64,000 nucleotides of DNA from Isoetes taiwanensis (taxonomy: Eukaryota > Streptophyta > Lycopodiopsida > Isoetales > Isoetaceae): NCBI GenBank assembly GCA_021234155.1, contig JAJEKV010000033.1:156442-220441 (forward strand). The letters run 5' to 3'. Positions 1 to 12,600 of this stretch are shown here, piece after piece (the stretch's first letter is position 1; every line of letters starts with the position of its first letter). Both the position numbers and the translations under genes were made by a program. Below the pieces are notes generated by a model. It was not told where the DNA came from and did not search any database. It was given only the letters and a program-made list of their open reading frames with translations.

Positions 1-858
1 AAGCATTTCCTGTACTCCTGTACTTAGTGTTTTTATTTCTGCCTCAGTTGTGCTCTTAGAGACAGTGGACTGCTTTTTGCTAAGCCAGGTGATCACATTT
101 GGGCCAACTTGCGTAACCATCCCTGTAGTAGACTTCCTAGAGTCTAAACAGTTTGCATAATCTGCATCGGTATAAATCTGCAGCCTTGAATCTGAAGATT
201 TATCATAAAAAATGCCTTCATCTAATGTACCTTTTAAGTAGGCCAAAACGCGTTTGGCAGCAAGCCAATGAGATTTCCTGGGCGTGGCCATAAAGCGACT
301 AAGAAGTGCAGCTGCAAAAGCAATATCTGGCCTGCTCACAGTCAAATAGATGAGCGCACCAACAAGGCTACGATACAACGTATTATTGCATTCAATCTCA
401 TCAAGATTGAGATCAAGTTTGAGGCCCGGCTCAAATGGAGAAGCAACTGACCTGCAATTCTGCATGTTGAACTGTTGTAGTAAGTCTTTAATGTACTTTT
501 TCTGTGAAAGGAAAATACCTCCTGTCTGCTGCCATATCTCAATGCCTAAACAATAGTGCATGAGACCCAAATCAGTCATTTGAAAGTGTTTAACAAGATT
601 TATCTTGAGCTGTTCAATAAGGAGTTCGGCATCACCCATGATAATCAAATCATCAACATAGAGGATCACAATGGACAAGGACTGGCATTTTCTTGAAGTG
701 TTGCATTGCAAACAAATGATTTCTTTCTGTGACGACTTCACAACGTCCACTGACTTCCTCCTATTGGTGATTTTGAATCTTCTCCTCTGACTGTTCCAAT
801 TTGCTGATGGGTGATGATAACTCCGCAAAATCATATGAAGGTGTTCTATGAAGGACAT
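1..858 (-). pseudogene. Copia reverse transcriptase and RNase H, partial
   Basis: This frame is open from 858 down to base 1 and continues beyond the window. It encodes the second half of a Ty1-copia polyprotein. Visible motifs are the RT catalytic YVDDL (around 640-655), the copia block SLVGALIYLTVSRPDIAFA, LAAKRVLAYLKGT, and the RNase H start YTDADYA followed by SRKSTTG. A CLQC...C stretch just before the RT may be a remnant of the gag zinc knuckle, joined to pol by the deletion. No stop or frameshift was seen in the RT/RNase H part, so the copy is fairly young, but it lacks the domains needed to move by itself. Confidence 0.85.
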
Positions 859-1010
859 GTTTTCTATTACTCCAATCTCAGTTGGATGGCTGCTAGCTGG
901 GACAGATGTTCTTCATGAAGTCCAGCAAGTAAAGCCTCAACCCTTGGAGCCATGTTTGCTTATTCTGTTAGCACCAAACTTCAAGAAAATCCAAATGCCT
1001 CCATGATCAG
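1..1010 (-). mobile_element. Ty1-copia retrotransposon, internally deleted, runs off the left edge
   Basis: Minus-strand copia element. Its right part has a Met codon at 953-951 that opens a short gag-like start (MAPRVEALLAGLHEEHL), closed by a stop after 28 codons. Within about 250 bp the sequence reaches reverse transcriptase, so most of gag, protease and integrase is missing. This points to an internal deletion. The left end is cut by the window edge, so no 3' LTR can be seen. It lies directly upstream of the first visible exon of the ABC transporter gene, probably in one of that gene's introns or its 5' region. Confidence 0.8.
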
Positions 1011-1498
1011 ATGAATTCCTTAACAAAATATAAAAATTTGGCTTGTTATGGGACTTTAAATTTAAAAAGTTTGTCAAGGGTAGGTTCCATTTCTGGTCTT
1101 TTTGGGGTATTCACAATTTCTGGTCTTTTTGGGGTATAACCAACCACCTTTAGACCTTTGGATGGAGGGAAGGTTTATCCAACAAGAAGGGTTTATCTTG
1201 CCCCATTGCTTTGATGGGCAAAATTTTTTCCTTAAGATTAAATTGGAGGTTGCGGGGTATTCTTCAAGGGACAATTATCTGTGATCTCAAACAACTTAAT
1301 TGAAGTTGTTTACAACCCCAGGCTGCAAACTCTATGTAAATTATATATGTTCAATTTGTGTTGCTGGGATACCCAAAGTTGGATCTGCATGGTTATAACC
1401 TAAAGTTTATGTCTGCCAGATGTTTTAACATATATTTCCAGGTTGTAAATAGACTAGGAAACATATGCTAATGAGATTGATATTTTGCTGGAATGCAG
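1010..1498 (+). other. Probable intron or upstream region of the ABC gene, no gene seen
   Basis: AT-rich sequence between the copia relic and the first visible ABC exon. It contains a short direct repeat (tctggtctttttggggta, near 1092 and 1119) and ends in the acceptor used by exon 1499. I see no coding signal. Confidence 0.5.
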
Positions 1499-4400
1499 TT
1501 CAACAATCAGCACCTTGAGGTGGATCAGTATGAGAAGCTCCTGAATAACTATCAGAATGCTTCTGTACGTTTTCATATTTGGTCTCATGTTCATATTGCA
1601 TTTCACTTTTTTCCAGGCAAATGAATGTCCTTTTTGTGGTTGAAGCTTGGGGTGGAAGTTAACACTTTACAGTGCTCTTAACTTGCGTGGGCTCGGGCAT
1701 AATTCCTGGCATTTTATGCCCCTTTATTTTATGGGAAGGGGCAATGGTGTGAACTCTGTGATACCGTCCTGAATGCAAACATCATGCCTGTATTTATGTG
1801 CTGATATGACAGGATATTAATATTGGCTGTGCATACGCTTTTTGTCGATTCTGTATCGGATGCCTAATGCATGATGTAATTCAAGAACTTGAACTCCATA
1901 TTTTGATTCGAGTAACTCCTGGACATCTCCATTGTAGAACCTTATGTGGAGGATAGTCTGTTCAAGATTGAATCAAGCATTAGACATTGATTGGTTTATA
2001 TGGAGTAGCATATGCGGTTATTTATTAACGTATACAGCTGGATGCAGAGCGCCTGTCAGCTCTTTTAAATGCTGGACAAGCGTGTATTCAAGCTATAGGA
2101 ATTGCAGCAGTAATGGGGCTGGGAGGCGTGCGTGTGGCAGAAGGTTCAATGACCTTAGGAGACCTTGTTCTTGCAAATGGGCTCATATTACAGATATCTG
2201 CACCGTTACAGGTTTATGGTCTTAGAAGATATTTTTTTTTCCTAAGATAAAGGAGAGACGATATAACAATGGATACAAATGATGTAGTTGTTTTAACTAG
2301 GACCTGTATCTCTTGGCAGTTCCTGGGATTCTTTTATAGAGAACTTCGGCAATCACTAGTGGATTTGGAGTCCATGTTTAACATGCTTAGGTAAGGTTTT
2401 CCATTCCTGTAGACTAATATATTTTTGCTGGTTCCGTCTTGTCCCATGCGTCTATTAGTTTCTATTTTCCATTTTGTTTTTCAGCTTGAAGCCCCAGCTA
2501 AAGGACGGTGAATTAGAATTGTTAAGTGTCAGACAAGGTGTCAAGTTAAGAGCCTATGATCTCTGGTTTAGCTATGGACAACGGCAGGTGAAATTTTGGC
2601 TCTATATCTAGGTTTAGTATTGTTATTACAACTACAAGTGAACAGCGTATGATGATGAAATAGTGTCAATGGGTTTGAGCATTGATAATCATTCTGTATT
2701 TTAAATTCATCAAATCTAATGTCACCATATTATCTTGGTAGCAGTCATAAACCTATTGTTAATGCTCTTGTTCCTAAAGAAAATCACGAAAATGTTAGCT
2801 GCTTCTGTACAAGCATTACAACAACGTCTATTTTAGTTTAATTTGCCTTGGCTATCTCAGGTGCTTCGCGGAGTTTCTTTCGAAGTAAACCCAGGGGGAA
2901 GCTTGGCTTTTGTAGGGCCATCAGGCTCAGGGAAATCAACAGTTGTCAAGCTTTTACTCCGATTGTATGATCCTGAAAAAGGAAATCTAGTTCTCGACGA
3001 TTACGAGTTGTCATCTATCACACAGGTAGTGATGTTCAGGGATTGTGAAGTTTCCTCTTTTTAAATTGTATCTATGTATTTTGGTCCTATGCATGCTTGG
3101 GTGCACCTATACTATTGACTGTAGGTGGTTGTTTTACCTTGTTTTGTTGTTTTACTCATTATCTCTTGACAATCTATTTAATATTGATTTCATATGGCCC
3201 GATCTGGATGGTTCTCTATGTATTCTGTTTCCCGCCACATCTGAAAATATTGACATTTAAAGAAGAAACAAAGAGATTCAAAATATGTATCACAAGGGAA
3301 CAGGGAGTTCTTTTTTTTTTCTTTTGAGCCCGACGGGATGTAAATTGCAAGAGGTTGTGTTTGGCCAACTCAATACAAGATGTTTGTCATCTTGTGCAAA
3401 GGTAGTTAATGTAGTTGGGAATCATCAATAGGTGAAATGGGAAGCTAATGAGACGACTCCTGCGATGGCAGTCAAAGCAACAAAATTATAGGAACAAGAG
3501 ACCCCTAAAAGATTGGATTGTTTGACATAATTCGAAAGTGCCATGCTTGTCTTTTATGGGTTCTTTCAGCATCATGTCAAATCATTGAGAACCAGGTTTC
3601 AGATTGACTCTCTTTTTTCATGAATCAACAAGTGGAAGTGGTCTCTCATTATACTTACTTGGGGGTGCAATTTAAGGGTCCCGTCTTTAGCATGAAAGAT
3701 GCAGCATATGACAGACTCACAAAGGGATATGCCTCGCTTGCAATGCTAAAGAAGAAATGTTTCAAAGCGGATTTTCAGGATGTCCCAGCAAAGCTTCATC
3801 TTTTCAATACCTTAGTTAGACCAGCTGCCCTATACGGAGCTTTGATGTGGGGAATGGACATGACAGCCAAAGAATGGGGTCATATAGAAAGACTGCAAAT
3901 CTATTTTGATTATGAGCAAAGCATCTGTGCCGCATCCAATCATATTGGCAGTTTTCAGCCACTCCGCTTCAACTGGACGCAGCATTCCAGTTAGTCTCTT
4001 TTTTGCACAAAGTGCACCAACTCGGGTCCTCGCAGCAGGGCCAATGCAGGCTTCCATGGATTGCTCTCAAGAGATCCAAAGATTTGGCTGAAAAGGGAGT
4101 GCAGGAATGTTGGTACGCAAAAGCATCGCAATGGGCTGCCTCTTTAGGATTTGGCTTGGGAAACCTGCCTCCCTTTCAACATAACATGGCTGCAGCTAAT
4201 ACTGCGGTAAAAACCTAGAGCAAAAAAGAGACTCGAAAAAGATAAGAATCAGCTCATACGGCACGATCTGGAAATTTTATACATATCAAAGACATGGTTA
4301 ACTCCAAGTGATCTTCCTACCAAGATGCAATTTTACAAAGATCACTTTCTTGAGTCCAATGAAGATGGGTTCATCCAGCGACCAGGATATTTGAATATTC

Positions 4401-7400
4401 ACCTTGCACATAAAGTGAGACATGCTATCGGTCAGCTCAGAGTCTCATCTCATCAGCTTGAGATTGAAGCTGGTCGTGCTAGTAGACCCAAGGTGGAGCG
4501 CTCGAAGAGGATCTGCAGACTGTGTCACTTGAATGTAATTGAGTCTGAGGAACATTTCATCTTCACATGTCCTGTCTATTATGAAATACGGGGCAGATTC
4601 CATTGCCTATTTCGGGAACCTACCTTCCTCTCCAAACTGATCGCCTATGAGGACCAGAAATGTATAGCTCTTTTCCTTCACTGACTGCATAGAAGAAATT
4701 TATTGAAGGAGCAAGCTGGGGGAAGAGTGGGACATGAAAACGATCCTACACAAAGGCTGATCACTCTCTTTCTCATTGGAGGTGATAATGATAATAAACG
4801 AAAGGCAGGTTCTCTTCCCAAACCATCTCATCCAATCTCAAAAGGAGTAACCATGAAAGTGTCTAGGAGAAGAAAGAGGACAGTAAAGGAAAAACATAAG
4901 CAATCCTTCAAAAGAGAAAACAAGTCTGGCATCACTTATACTTTGGGCCCATGGCCAAGAAGACAAAAGTTTCTTAACTTCATTGTTTTAGTTTTCTTTT
5001 TCCTTTTTTAAGCAATATTTCTAGGTGGCTGCAAATGCGCCCCTAGCTGGACATGATTGATGTATATATGGTCTCATAGACCCAAGCGGTCTTTCGTAGA
5101 CGTTAATATAATCTTTCTTTTTAATTATCCCTATTCATTAAAAGTTATTTTATGCTATATTCATCAAGTGTTATGCTGCTAGGTGTCACTTCGTAAAGCC
5201 GTAGCAATTGTTCCACAAGATACGGTATGGGCCTATTTCTTGTCATGTGTGCTTGATTTTTATCGTTGCGCTTTACCTGTATTTTCAGCTTTTGTTCTGT
5301 AGGTACTGTTCAATGACACACTGTATAACAATATAGCGTATGGTCGTCCTAGTGCAGGAAAAGAGGAAGTTATTCAAGCGGCAAAACAAGCGGTAGGTCA
5401 AACCTCTCTGCTTCTGTTAGATTTATTTTGAAAGCATGTCCAGTTTGAAGTCTTCATTCATTTATCTATTCAGCAAACTAGCGCGGATCGTGGTTTATAA
5501 GTTGTGCAATCTGTGCTGTTAAGGTTTCATCCAACGGACCCTGGCCTGGCTTTTCGCCCTTCATCTGTTGCACAATTCCTGATTATTGCATGTTGCTCTC
5601 TTGGACATGGCAAACATAGAAGGCTTACGTGGATATACACCTAATTTTATCTTTTAAGTGCACTTTTTAACACATGGAGATTAACCTGAGTTGTCAACAC
5701 CTAATTCTCTGGCAACACCTCTTGTGTTTTGTGTCCTAGATGACATCATGCTCAAGGACTGCTCACAAAATTTCGTGGAAGAAAGGAGATCCTTATAAGG
5801 AATGTCATGAAGCCATTCTTATTACAAACTAGGCCAAGGTCACAGATGCAACAGACGTCCCTCTGCTGGGACAAATAATTATTATCACACCAATTAGGTT
5901 AGACTATGGAGCAAAATGGGATTTGACCACTGAGACATTTCACTTTGCTAGTTCTTGTAGTTGCAGCTTTCCATGTGTAGATTATGCTTGGTGTAGCGAA
6001 TGCCAGTGTCTGCTTGGTTTTCTAGAAATGCACATTAGTTTTGATTAGCTTTACAAAGTGGAGGCTGGTGCTGAAACATAGAGTCGTTTAAATCTTTCAT
6101 ATATGTTGGTGGCAAATGTTTTGTCTCTTGTGGTCTACAAGTTTCTAAAAAGTTTAAATCTTTCATATATGTTGGTGCAAATGTTTTGCCTCTTGTGGTC
6201 TACAAGTTTCTAAAAAGTATTTCCTTACAGCGCTTGCACGATGCAGTATTGCGAATGCCAGATGGATATAACACCAGGGTTGGCGAACGTGGGCTAAAGG
6301 TAGGGTTTTCTTTACACTTAAATCTTGACGATGACAGTATATATTCTGTTTAAAGCTAAATCAAAACAAAAGTATGGCGGCATCTTTATTTTTTCAATGC
6401 ACATAGAACTGACAAATCATCTTGAAGTGTTGTTCATAGCTTGTTCGAACTTTAAACTTGAAGGCACATTCCAAGGCCAGTCTTTGTGAACAACACTTAA
6501 AAGTTTCCCTTCTCCATTGCAAAACAAATATGCCCATCCTTTTTGAGAGAGCTCCTTGAGGAGTTGCATTCGTAATTGGATTGCTTATGATTGATCTGGA
6601 TCTGTGCATCCAATGAAAGAGATATAGTATCTCCTATGGCGTAGGTGATTTATCAGATCGACCCAATAATTTGAATGTAATGTCTGTTTATATGTGTCTT
6701 GAATTCCCAAACATTGTAGTCCTCTATAGCATGACTCCTCTACTTGTTGGCGGCCAACCCATAGTCATGCAGTCATGTTGTTAGATTCTTCTGTCCTTCA
6801 TACTTGAGTCTCAACTAATTGGTCTTGGTTTTGCAGCTTAGTGGAGGAGAAAAGCAACGTGTTGCCATTGCAAGAGCGTTCTTGAAAGTATGGACCCTTT
6901 CCTGCGAGATGGATCTGCCACATAAATTGGTCACTTGAATTGTCTTATCTTATGCACATTGTTTATTTGTAAAAAGAGTCTAAATTCAAGATGCCTCTTA
7001 TGCTCCATTTTGCACCTTAGATGTTTCTAACCTGTGACTGTTTATCTCACATTGACAGGCCCCGAGGTTGTTGATATGTGACGAGGCTACCAGTGCTTTG
7101 GATTCCGCAACTGAGGTATTTTTCAAGCTATATTTTGGACAACTTAGAAGTCAAGCACATGATAAAGTAAAATTGCGTGCAGGCTGCAATATTGGGATCC
7201 TTGAAGGACTTGCTGCAGGTCGCACTTGCATTTTTGTTGCTCATCGGTTGTCTACTATAATGCATTGCGATCAAATACTGGTGCGTCATTTTGTCCCAAA
7301 CTTTGACAATCTTTCTGGTTATTGACATCATCACCTTGGATACATGTGACGGTTATGTTAGCCATTCCATGGATTCAAGTGTCCACTGATCCAGTGCTCA

Positions 7401-8088
7401 CATATTCTAGTATCTCTTGTTATCTCATGTAACCTGACCCATTAAAAGCCACCACTTCATTTGCTTCAAAGTGAGACTAAGCAAATAATTATTTTCATTG
7501 CATAACCCTGTTCAGTGCTTAAGAGAAGAATGATATAGGGAAGATGGCAACCCAAAACAATGCCAGCAATGCAGGAAAAGAGAGAGTTTATACATGTTTT
7601 CCAGTTTTTCTGTGCTACCGAAGCGAACCTTAAGCTTCTGAGAGAATACTTGTTTAGACGCTTATTGACGCGGTGAATTTTACTTGCTGTGCAAATATGG
7701 TTTAAAAATCATTTCCTTGCTTTTCTTTCAGTTTCGTTGCCATAACAATGTATGCAACATGCTGGATCCCAATTGATGATTAAAATTTGGTTTATGAGAT
7801 GGTTATATGGCCATGATAATATGGCTATGCTTTTTAAAACATAGATTTTTTTCATGACTCCCATTAATTCTTCCGACAGATACAGCATATGTTGAAAATT
7901 ACATAATTGATATTTGAAGAATTTGGATGTCTGATTGATCTTTTGTTGTGTGAGCACGTCAGGTTTTGGATGCTGGCAGGGTTGTGGAGAGGGGTACTCA
8001 CGTTGAACTTTTAAAGAGAGAAGGCATGTACGCAACCATGTGGTCGCTTCAAGAAGCGGAGAATGGAAGAACTACACTGCCCCTTTAA
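1499..8088 (+). CDS. ATM/ABCB7-like ABC half transporter, C-terminal part, with a one-base frameshift
   Basis: C-terminal ~370 residues of an ABCB half transporter of the ATM (ABCB7/ABCB25) type. In well-studied members this is a mitochondrial inner-membrane exporter of glutathione-linked sulfur compounds for cytosolic Fe-S assembly. Exons: 1499-1564, 2038-2211, 2320-2390, 2485-2587, 2861-3025, 5183-5224, 5303-5392, 6231-6299, 6837-6887, 7059-7115, 7183-7280, 7963-8088 (TAA). All junctions are GT-AG and in phase except exon 7183-7280. That exon is 98 nt where 99 is needed, so the frame breaks near 7212. The first exon has the family's FNN(x)xxEV..Y motif. The next two hold the last membrane segments. 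The nucleotide-binding domain is complete: Walker [10 protein letters not shown] (exon 5), Q-loop VPQDT, signature LSGGEKQR, Walker B LLICDEA, H-loop AHRLST. The 5' exons lie left of the window. An HMT1/ABCB6-like relative is less likely. The frameshift may be real or a sequencing error. Confidence 0.88.
3590..5125 (+). mobile_element. LINE retrotransposon 3' fragment inside an ABC gene intron
   Basis: Sense-strand LINE remnant in the 2.16 kb intron 3026-5182. The first part (about 3620-3900) is the end of the reverse transcriptase, with the typical HYTYLGVQF block, a [18 protein letters not shown] stretch, then WxxIERLQI. After a frameshifted middle, 4325-4684 encodes the C-terminal domain: [15 protein letters not shown], then a zinc-binding CRLCHLN...[15 protein letters not shown] motif of plant LINEs. 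The 3' UTR-like tail runs to about 5125 and ends in a T/A-rich stretch. The 5' end with endonuclease and RT core is missing, so the copy is 5'-truncated and dead. Confidence 0.82.
6086..6216. repeat. Tandem duplication of 66 bp in an ABC gene intron
   Basis: Two head-to-tail copies (6086-6151 and 6152-6216) that differ by a missing G and one T/C change. They lie directly before the acceptor of exon 6231-6299, so the duplication enlarges the intron without touching coding sequence. Confidence 0.85.
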
Positions 8089-8600
8089 CGTTTTACATTC
8101 TTCAATCATAGTTTTGAGTCCCCTAAAAGCAAAGATACTCAAATGATTCTATGTAACAAAATGAAAGTTTGTATAAAATTGATTTTCCTTTTGCATCCTC
8201 GTTCAGATTGGAGCTTTATTTGAGCTTGATCATGTCTTCAACCATGCTGGATCTGGACTGCAAGTGTCTGTTTCTTCATAAAGCCGTTAAATCCGTCATA
8301 TTCTTATGTCAAATGGTGAAATCGTCTGTTCTGAACGATAAAAATGAAGAGATTCCAAGCACTGTTTCATAGCAGATTCATCACCGCTGTTGCATTGAAA
8401 CTGCGTTCAAATGATACCTACCATTTGGATTACAATATTTAAAAATGACAAACTAAAATTGATAAAATGGTAAATCTTAAATGTCAAAACGTAAAAATTG
8501 AGTGGGGCATTTTCTGCCCCATCTGCCAATGTATGTGAACCACGTGGCAGGGATTCTTTTTCGAATCAACGATTTTTAAAGTTCATTTTGTTAAGAATCA
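8089..8600 (+). other. 3' flank of the ABC gene, no gene seen
   Basis: Sequence between the ABC stop codon and the gypsy RT relic. It presumably holds the 3' UTR and polyadenylation site. No clear AATAAA signal or coding region was recognised. The gypsy homology starts abruptly around 8600. Confidence 0.4.
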
Positions 8601-9310
8601 CTTCGGATAAGATTGTAGGCACCTCGAAGATCAATCTTCGTAAAATAGCGCGCACCTTGGAGTTGCTCCAACAACTCTGGGATTAGAGGAAGTGGATACA
8701 GATTTGGCATTGTAATTTTATTGAGTCCATGATAATCAACGACCAGACGCAGCGAATCATCTTTCTTTTTAACGAAGCAGATAGGTGCTCCAGCAAGGGA
8801 CTAAGAATGTCGAATGGAACCAGTGGCTAGATTCTCTTCAATATAATTCCGCAAAACCTTCAACTCAGCGGGAAATTGACCATATATCGGACCATATGGT
8901 GGCATTGTGTCAGGCTGCAAATCAATAGGACAATCGTATGGATGATGCTCTGGAAGGTTGCTGGCTTTGACTTTGTCAAAAACATCAGAGAAGTCGCCAT
9001 GTTTCTCTGGGAGCATTGGGGCAGACTTCACCGGTGCAGAGCTAGCCGGCGGATCAACTTGGATTGCAAATATTGAACTTGGATTTTGCCTTCCAGATTT
9101 AATAAAGTCATGAAGTGAAATCTTCAAGATACGAAACTTAGGGCATGAGGAAGCTAAGCAGGAGCAGGAACAGGAGCAGGAGCAGGAACTTGAGCAAGAA
9201 CTGGAGCTGGGACATCATCGAGAGCATGGTCAGAATCTGGGGCATGAATTGAAGCGCGTAGACGAGTCGAATCGAGAATATGGCGTGGTGTGTTTTTATT
9301 AAGGTACTCA
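8600..9310 (-). mobile_element. Ty3-gypsy reverse transcriptase fragment
   Basis: Minus-strand start of a Ty3-gypsy reverse transcriptase. Reading leftward from about 9127: HGDFSDVFDKVKAS, LPEHHPYDCPIDLQP, YIEENLATGSIRHS, then after a small frame change [26 protein letters not shown] and [12 protein letters not shown]. These are RT blocks 1 and 2 of plant gypsy elements. Upstream (9150-9290) a Pro/Ala-rich linker (VPAPAPVPAPA) precedes it. The fragment ends near 8605, before the catalytic YxDD block, so RNase H and integrase are absent. It is the continuation of the gag-protease relic at 16560-18070, from which it is separated by an insertion. Confidence 0.85.
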
Positions 9311-9553
9311 ATTTTTTATGTGGGCGACGCTTGTCTTTGGTGGTCTTTGGACCCGGCAAGTGAAATTTTTTCGTCATAGCACTTCACCCGCCATTTCCTC
9401 ACGGGCAAATTCGTTGGTCGATCCAAGCCCGTGAAATTGCCACTTCCGAGAACTGCGGCGGGTTGTTGATCCGCGTCTTCCGGTGCGAGGTGATGACGCC
9501 ATGTTCGGCAAGCAATTTGAAAGTAAATTTGGCGGTTTTGAAGTTCTTCAGAG

Positions 9554-9561
9554 TATAAATA
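9554..9561 (+). promoter_or_regulatory. Possible TATA box of the transposase-like gene
   Basis: A TATAAATA octamer lies about 40 bp before the ATG at 9602 that opens MAEWREAFRASVCKNQ. Distance and strand fit a core promoter of the plus-strand gene. The assignment rests on position only. Confidence 0.3.
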
Positions 9562-9601
9562 CCATGAATTTCTTTGCTGCTAGATTTCTCCAATTCTGTC
9601 T

Positions 9602-12600
9602 ATGGCGGAATGGAGAGAAGCTTTTCGTGCATCTGTGTGCAAGAATCAAGTTAATTTTGATGTTGCAAAACTGCTATCTAGCCTCAAGTTTTCCCGGTCG
9701 ACCAAATTTTTTTGGCAGTTGTTCCCGAATTGCTGATGCAATTTGTCAGCAATCCGCAAGTGCAGATTCAAGAACAGAGCCAACAAGTTTCAGGCCGAAT
9801 GCAAGCGAATTTGTGCTAGAGGGAAACCATGGTAATTGAGGATCATGATGCATTTCATTTTCATGTATGCTGAAATGCATATTAATCTATGAGTTTGCTT
9901 TGAACTGAAAGAAGCTGGACAAGATCAGTTACATATGGCTACATCAATTCCTATAGATTCGTGGTAATTTTGAACTTACATATTTGTTGTTGATTTCTTT
10001 CCTTATTTGTTGATGTTTGCTTTAATTCTAGAAAATGTTTACCGGTCACAATCCCTAACCTTATGGAGACAATGAAGAGTCTGCATTTCATGAAGATTTG
10101 CAACCTTCTTACCATGAAGGTGATTTCCAAGAGTCTGAAGGGTGGCGCCAACAGGGAACTCAAGATGTCCAAAGTGAAGAAGGTGTGCAACCTTCTTTAA
10201 GTCGATTTCAAGGAATTGGATTCCTTGAATTTACTTTGAACTTTTCTTTTGCTAATCTTAGTTGTCTTTCTTGTTATGAAGGGTGTCACCAAGATAATAC
10301 ACAAGGAACCCAATGTCATGATCAACCTCATTTTCAAGGTAAGCAAGGTTTGCATGATTTTGAAGGTTTCTTTGACTTTTTTCACTTCGATTCTTTTTTT
10401 TAAAGCGAGATTGTCATGCTTTTTAGAAGGTATAGAGCTGAGTTAAGGAGAAAAGAGAGAGAGCTTAAGAGGGAAAGGGAAATTGCAGCAGATGAAGAAG
10501 CATTGCTCCAAAAGGTGATCTAAGCACATGGAAGAAGAGAATGCTATAAAAAAGGTTGCAAAAGTGAAGGTGAAAAAGGTTCTTGGTAATGCAAGTTGTA
10601 GGGATAGGAAAGAGATAATTAAGTCTGCTGCAAAGTGGCTACCTCGAACTTGTTGTTCCTAACTCCAAGGATGAATCAGAATGAAGAAAATTGTGGAGAA
10701 TTTAAAGAACTCTTTTGCGTATCATAAGAATGAGAAGAAAATGATATTAAGAGGGCAAGAAATGCTGCCATGGTTTATCTTTATCAATACCAATATTAAC
10801 AAATCAGCTTTCTCGAAACTCTATGCCCGAATGAAAGATTGTCACAAGCTACTTTGTAAGAAGAAGAGTAGATGCTGAATTTGGTGAGGGTCCATGGTCC
10901 ATGTTCAAAAATAAGATTAGATGTGACAAACTCTCTTATGACGAGAGAAAACTAGTGGTGGATTTTTGGAGACACAATACAAGAGTTTCCCCATGTAAGA
11001 AACATGTCATCAAGATAAAAGCAACTTCCTCGAAAGAAGATATTGCATGCACTACACTTTCTTGAAGAGACACAGGTAATTTTAAAGCAATTTGTTTTCA
11101 AATTGTTAAGGTTTAAGATTTTCAACTTAAGGTTGTTGATATGTTGTTGTTGTTTAGCGCAAAGTTTTCTTCCAACGATTTGAAAGGCAATATCCATACT
11201 TTCAAATATCATTTACAAAGATTCCATGCTCTAAAGCCTCCATATGTCAGGAAGGTAAAAGATAGAGAGACTTGCTGCTGTATCTACCATTTGAGAGTTG
11301 ACTTTGTGAGACAGGCCATAAACAAAGTAAGATTAGATCAGGACCTCCATGGTCCAAATTGCACATGCAATTGTGATGTATGTGGTATAGGACCAACCTC
11401 GCAATGCATCTAAAGCTACATATGCTTCAACCTCCGAGCTTTGGAGATCTTTGGTATGTCCCTAAGGATGAATCGGAAGAGTGGCATCAATATAATTGTC
11501 TGCTGCTTAAATGCAAGGCTTGTGGAAAAACAAAGTGCCAACTTGTCCAAAAAAGAAAGAGATTACAAGTTGAACCATCAAGTAGATTGGAAGACATTTG
11601 ATAAGGTAATTCAAATTGTTATTCTTAAATGAGATATTCTTTTCAGCTCAAACTCTTCTTTTGAACATAACAGTTTATGAGGAGGACAAGGTAACATTCT
11701 CGCTTTCTAATGATGAAATAATGTTAATAGAGTTTGGTATTGCCAATTGCCATTCTTATAGCAATAGTTAAAATGGGACAGAGCATAGTTGAAGAGCATC
11801 TTAATAAGGTTCTTTGAGAAGGAAAAGCTTGTTAAGAAGAAAGGAGTCTTGAGAAGACCCAGGGGGAAGAACAAAGTCTTGGTCGAAGAAAGGTGGTGCC
11901 GGCAAGACTACTCGCCGAGAATTCGTGACGTAGAAAGGTGGTCTTTGGGTAAGATCATTGATGAGAATTCAGGTCGAAAAGAAGATCCAAGGCTAAGAAG
12001 AAAGGTATTACAAGTAACTTGAAATGTTAAATCCAAAAAGGTGGTACCGGGATATATGTTTTTGCTTCTTTTGTAGGAAGCTCCCAAACCAATCAACAAG
12101 CTTGTTTACAAGATCGACACCGATGAGCGAGTTGTTCCAATTTGCTGATACCTTCCTCATTCCATTCATCCCTCATAATTATGAAGCCGATGGCAAGCAA
12201 AAAATCAGTTTAGGGAGTGTTTGGCAGCTTTTCAAAAGGACACTCTAGTTTCAATTGATTGACTTTGCAGAGAACTACACCTTCAAAATCCAACAAGAAA
12301 TACAAAGCTTGCATTGGAGGAATGACCAATGCACCATTTTGGTGCACATCACATATAGGCATGCTCCACCTTCTACGTAACGTAATAGAAAGATCATTAA
12401 GGAAACACATTTTACATAAGTGATGATAGAGAACATGATGTACTCTTCGCTCAACATTGTTTGCAAAAACATGTAGTTTTCCTTGCTGACAAGGGTGTCC
12501 ATTACAAGAATCATGTCATGTGGTCGATGGATGTTCCCATCAATTTAAAAGAGCAAGGATGTTCTACTTCCTAGGCGTGTTCTTTCAAAGCACCTGGAAA

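Noticed and set aside
9138-9377. Leu-rich membrane protein on the minus strand
   Set aside because: It is an alternative frame of the Pro/Ala-rich gypsy linker (VPAPAPVPAPA).
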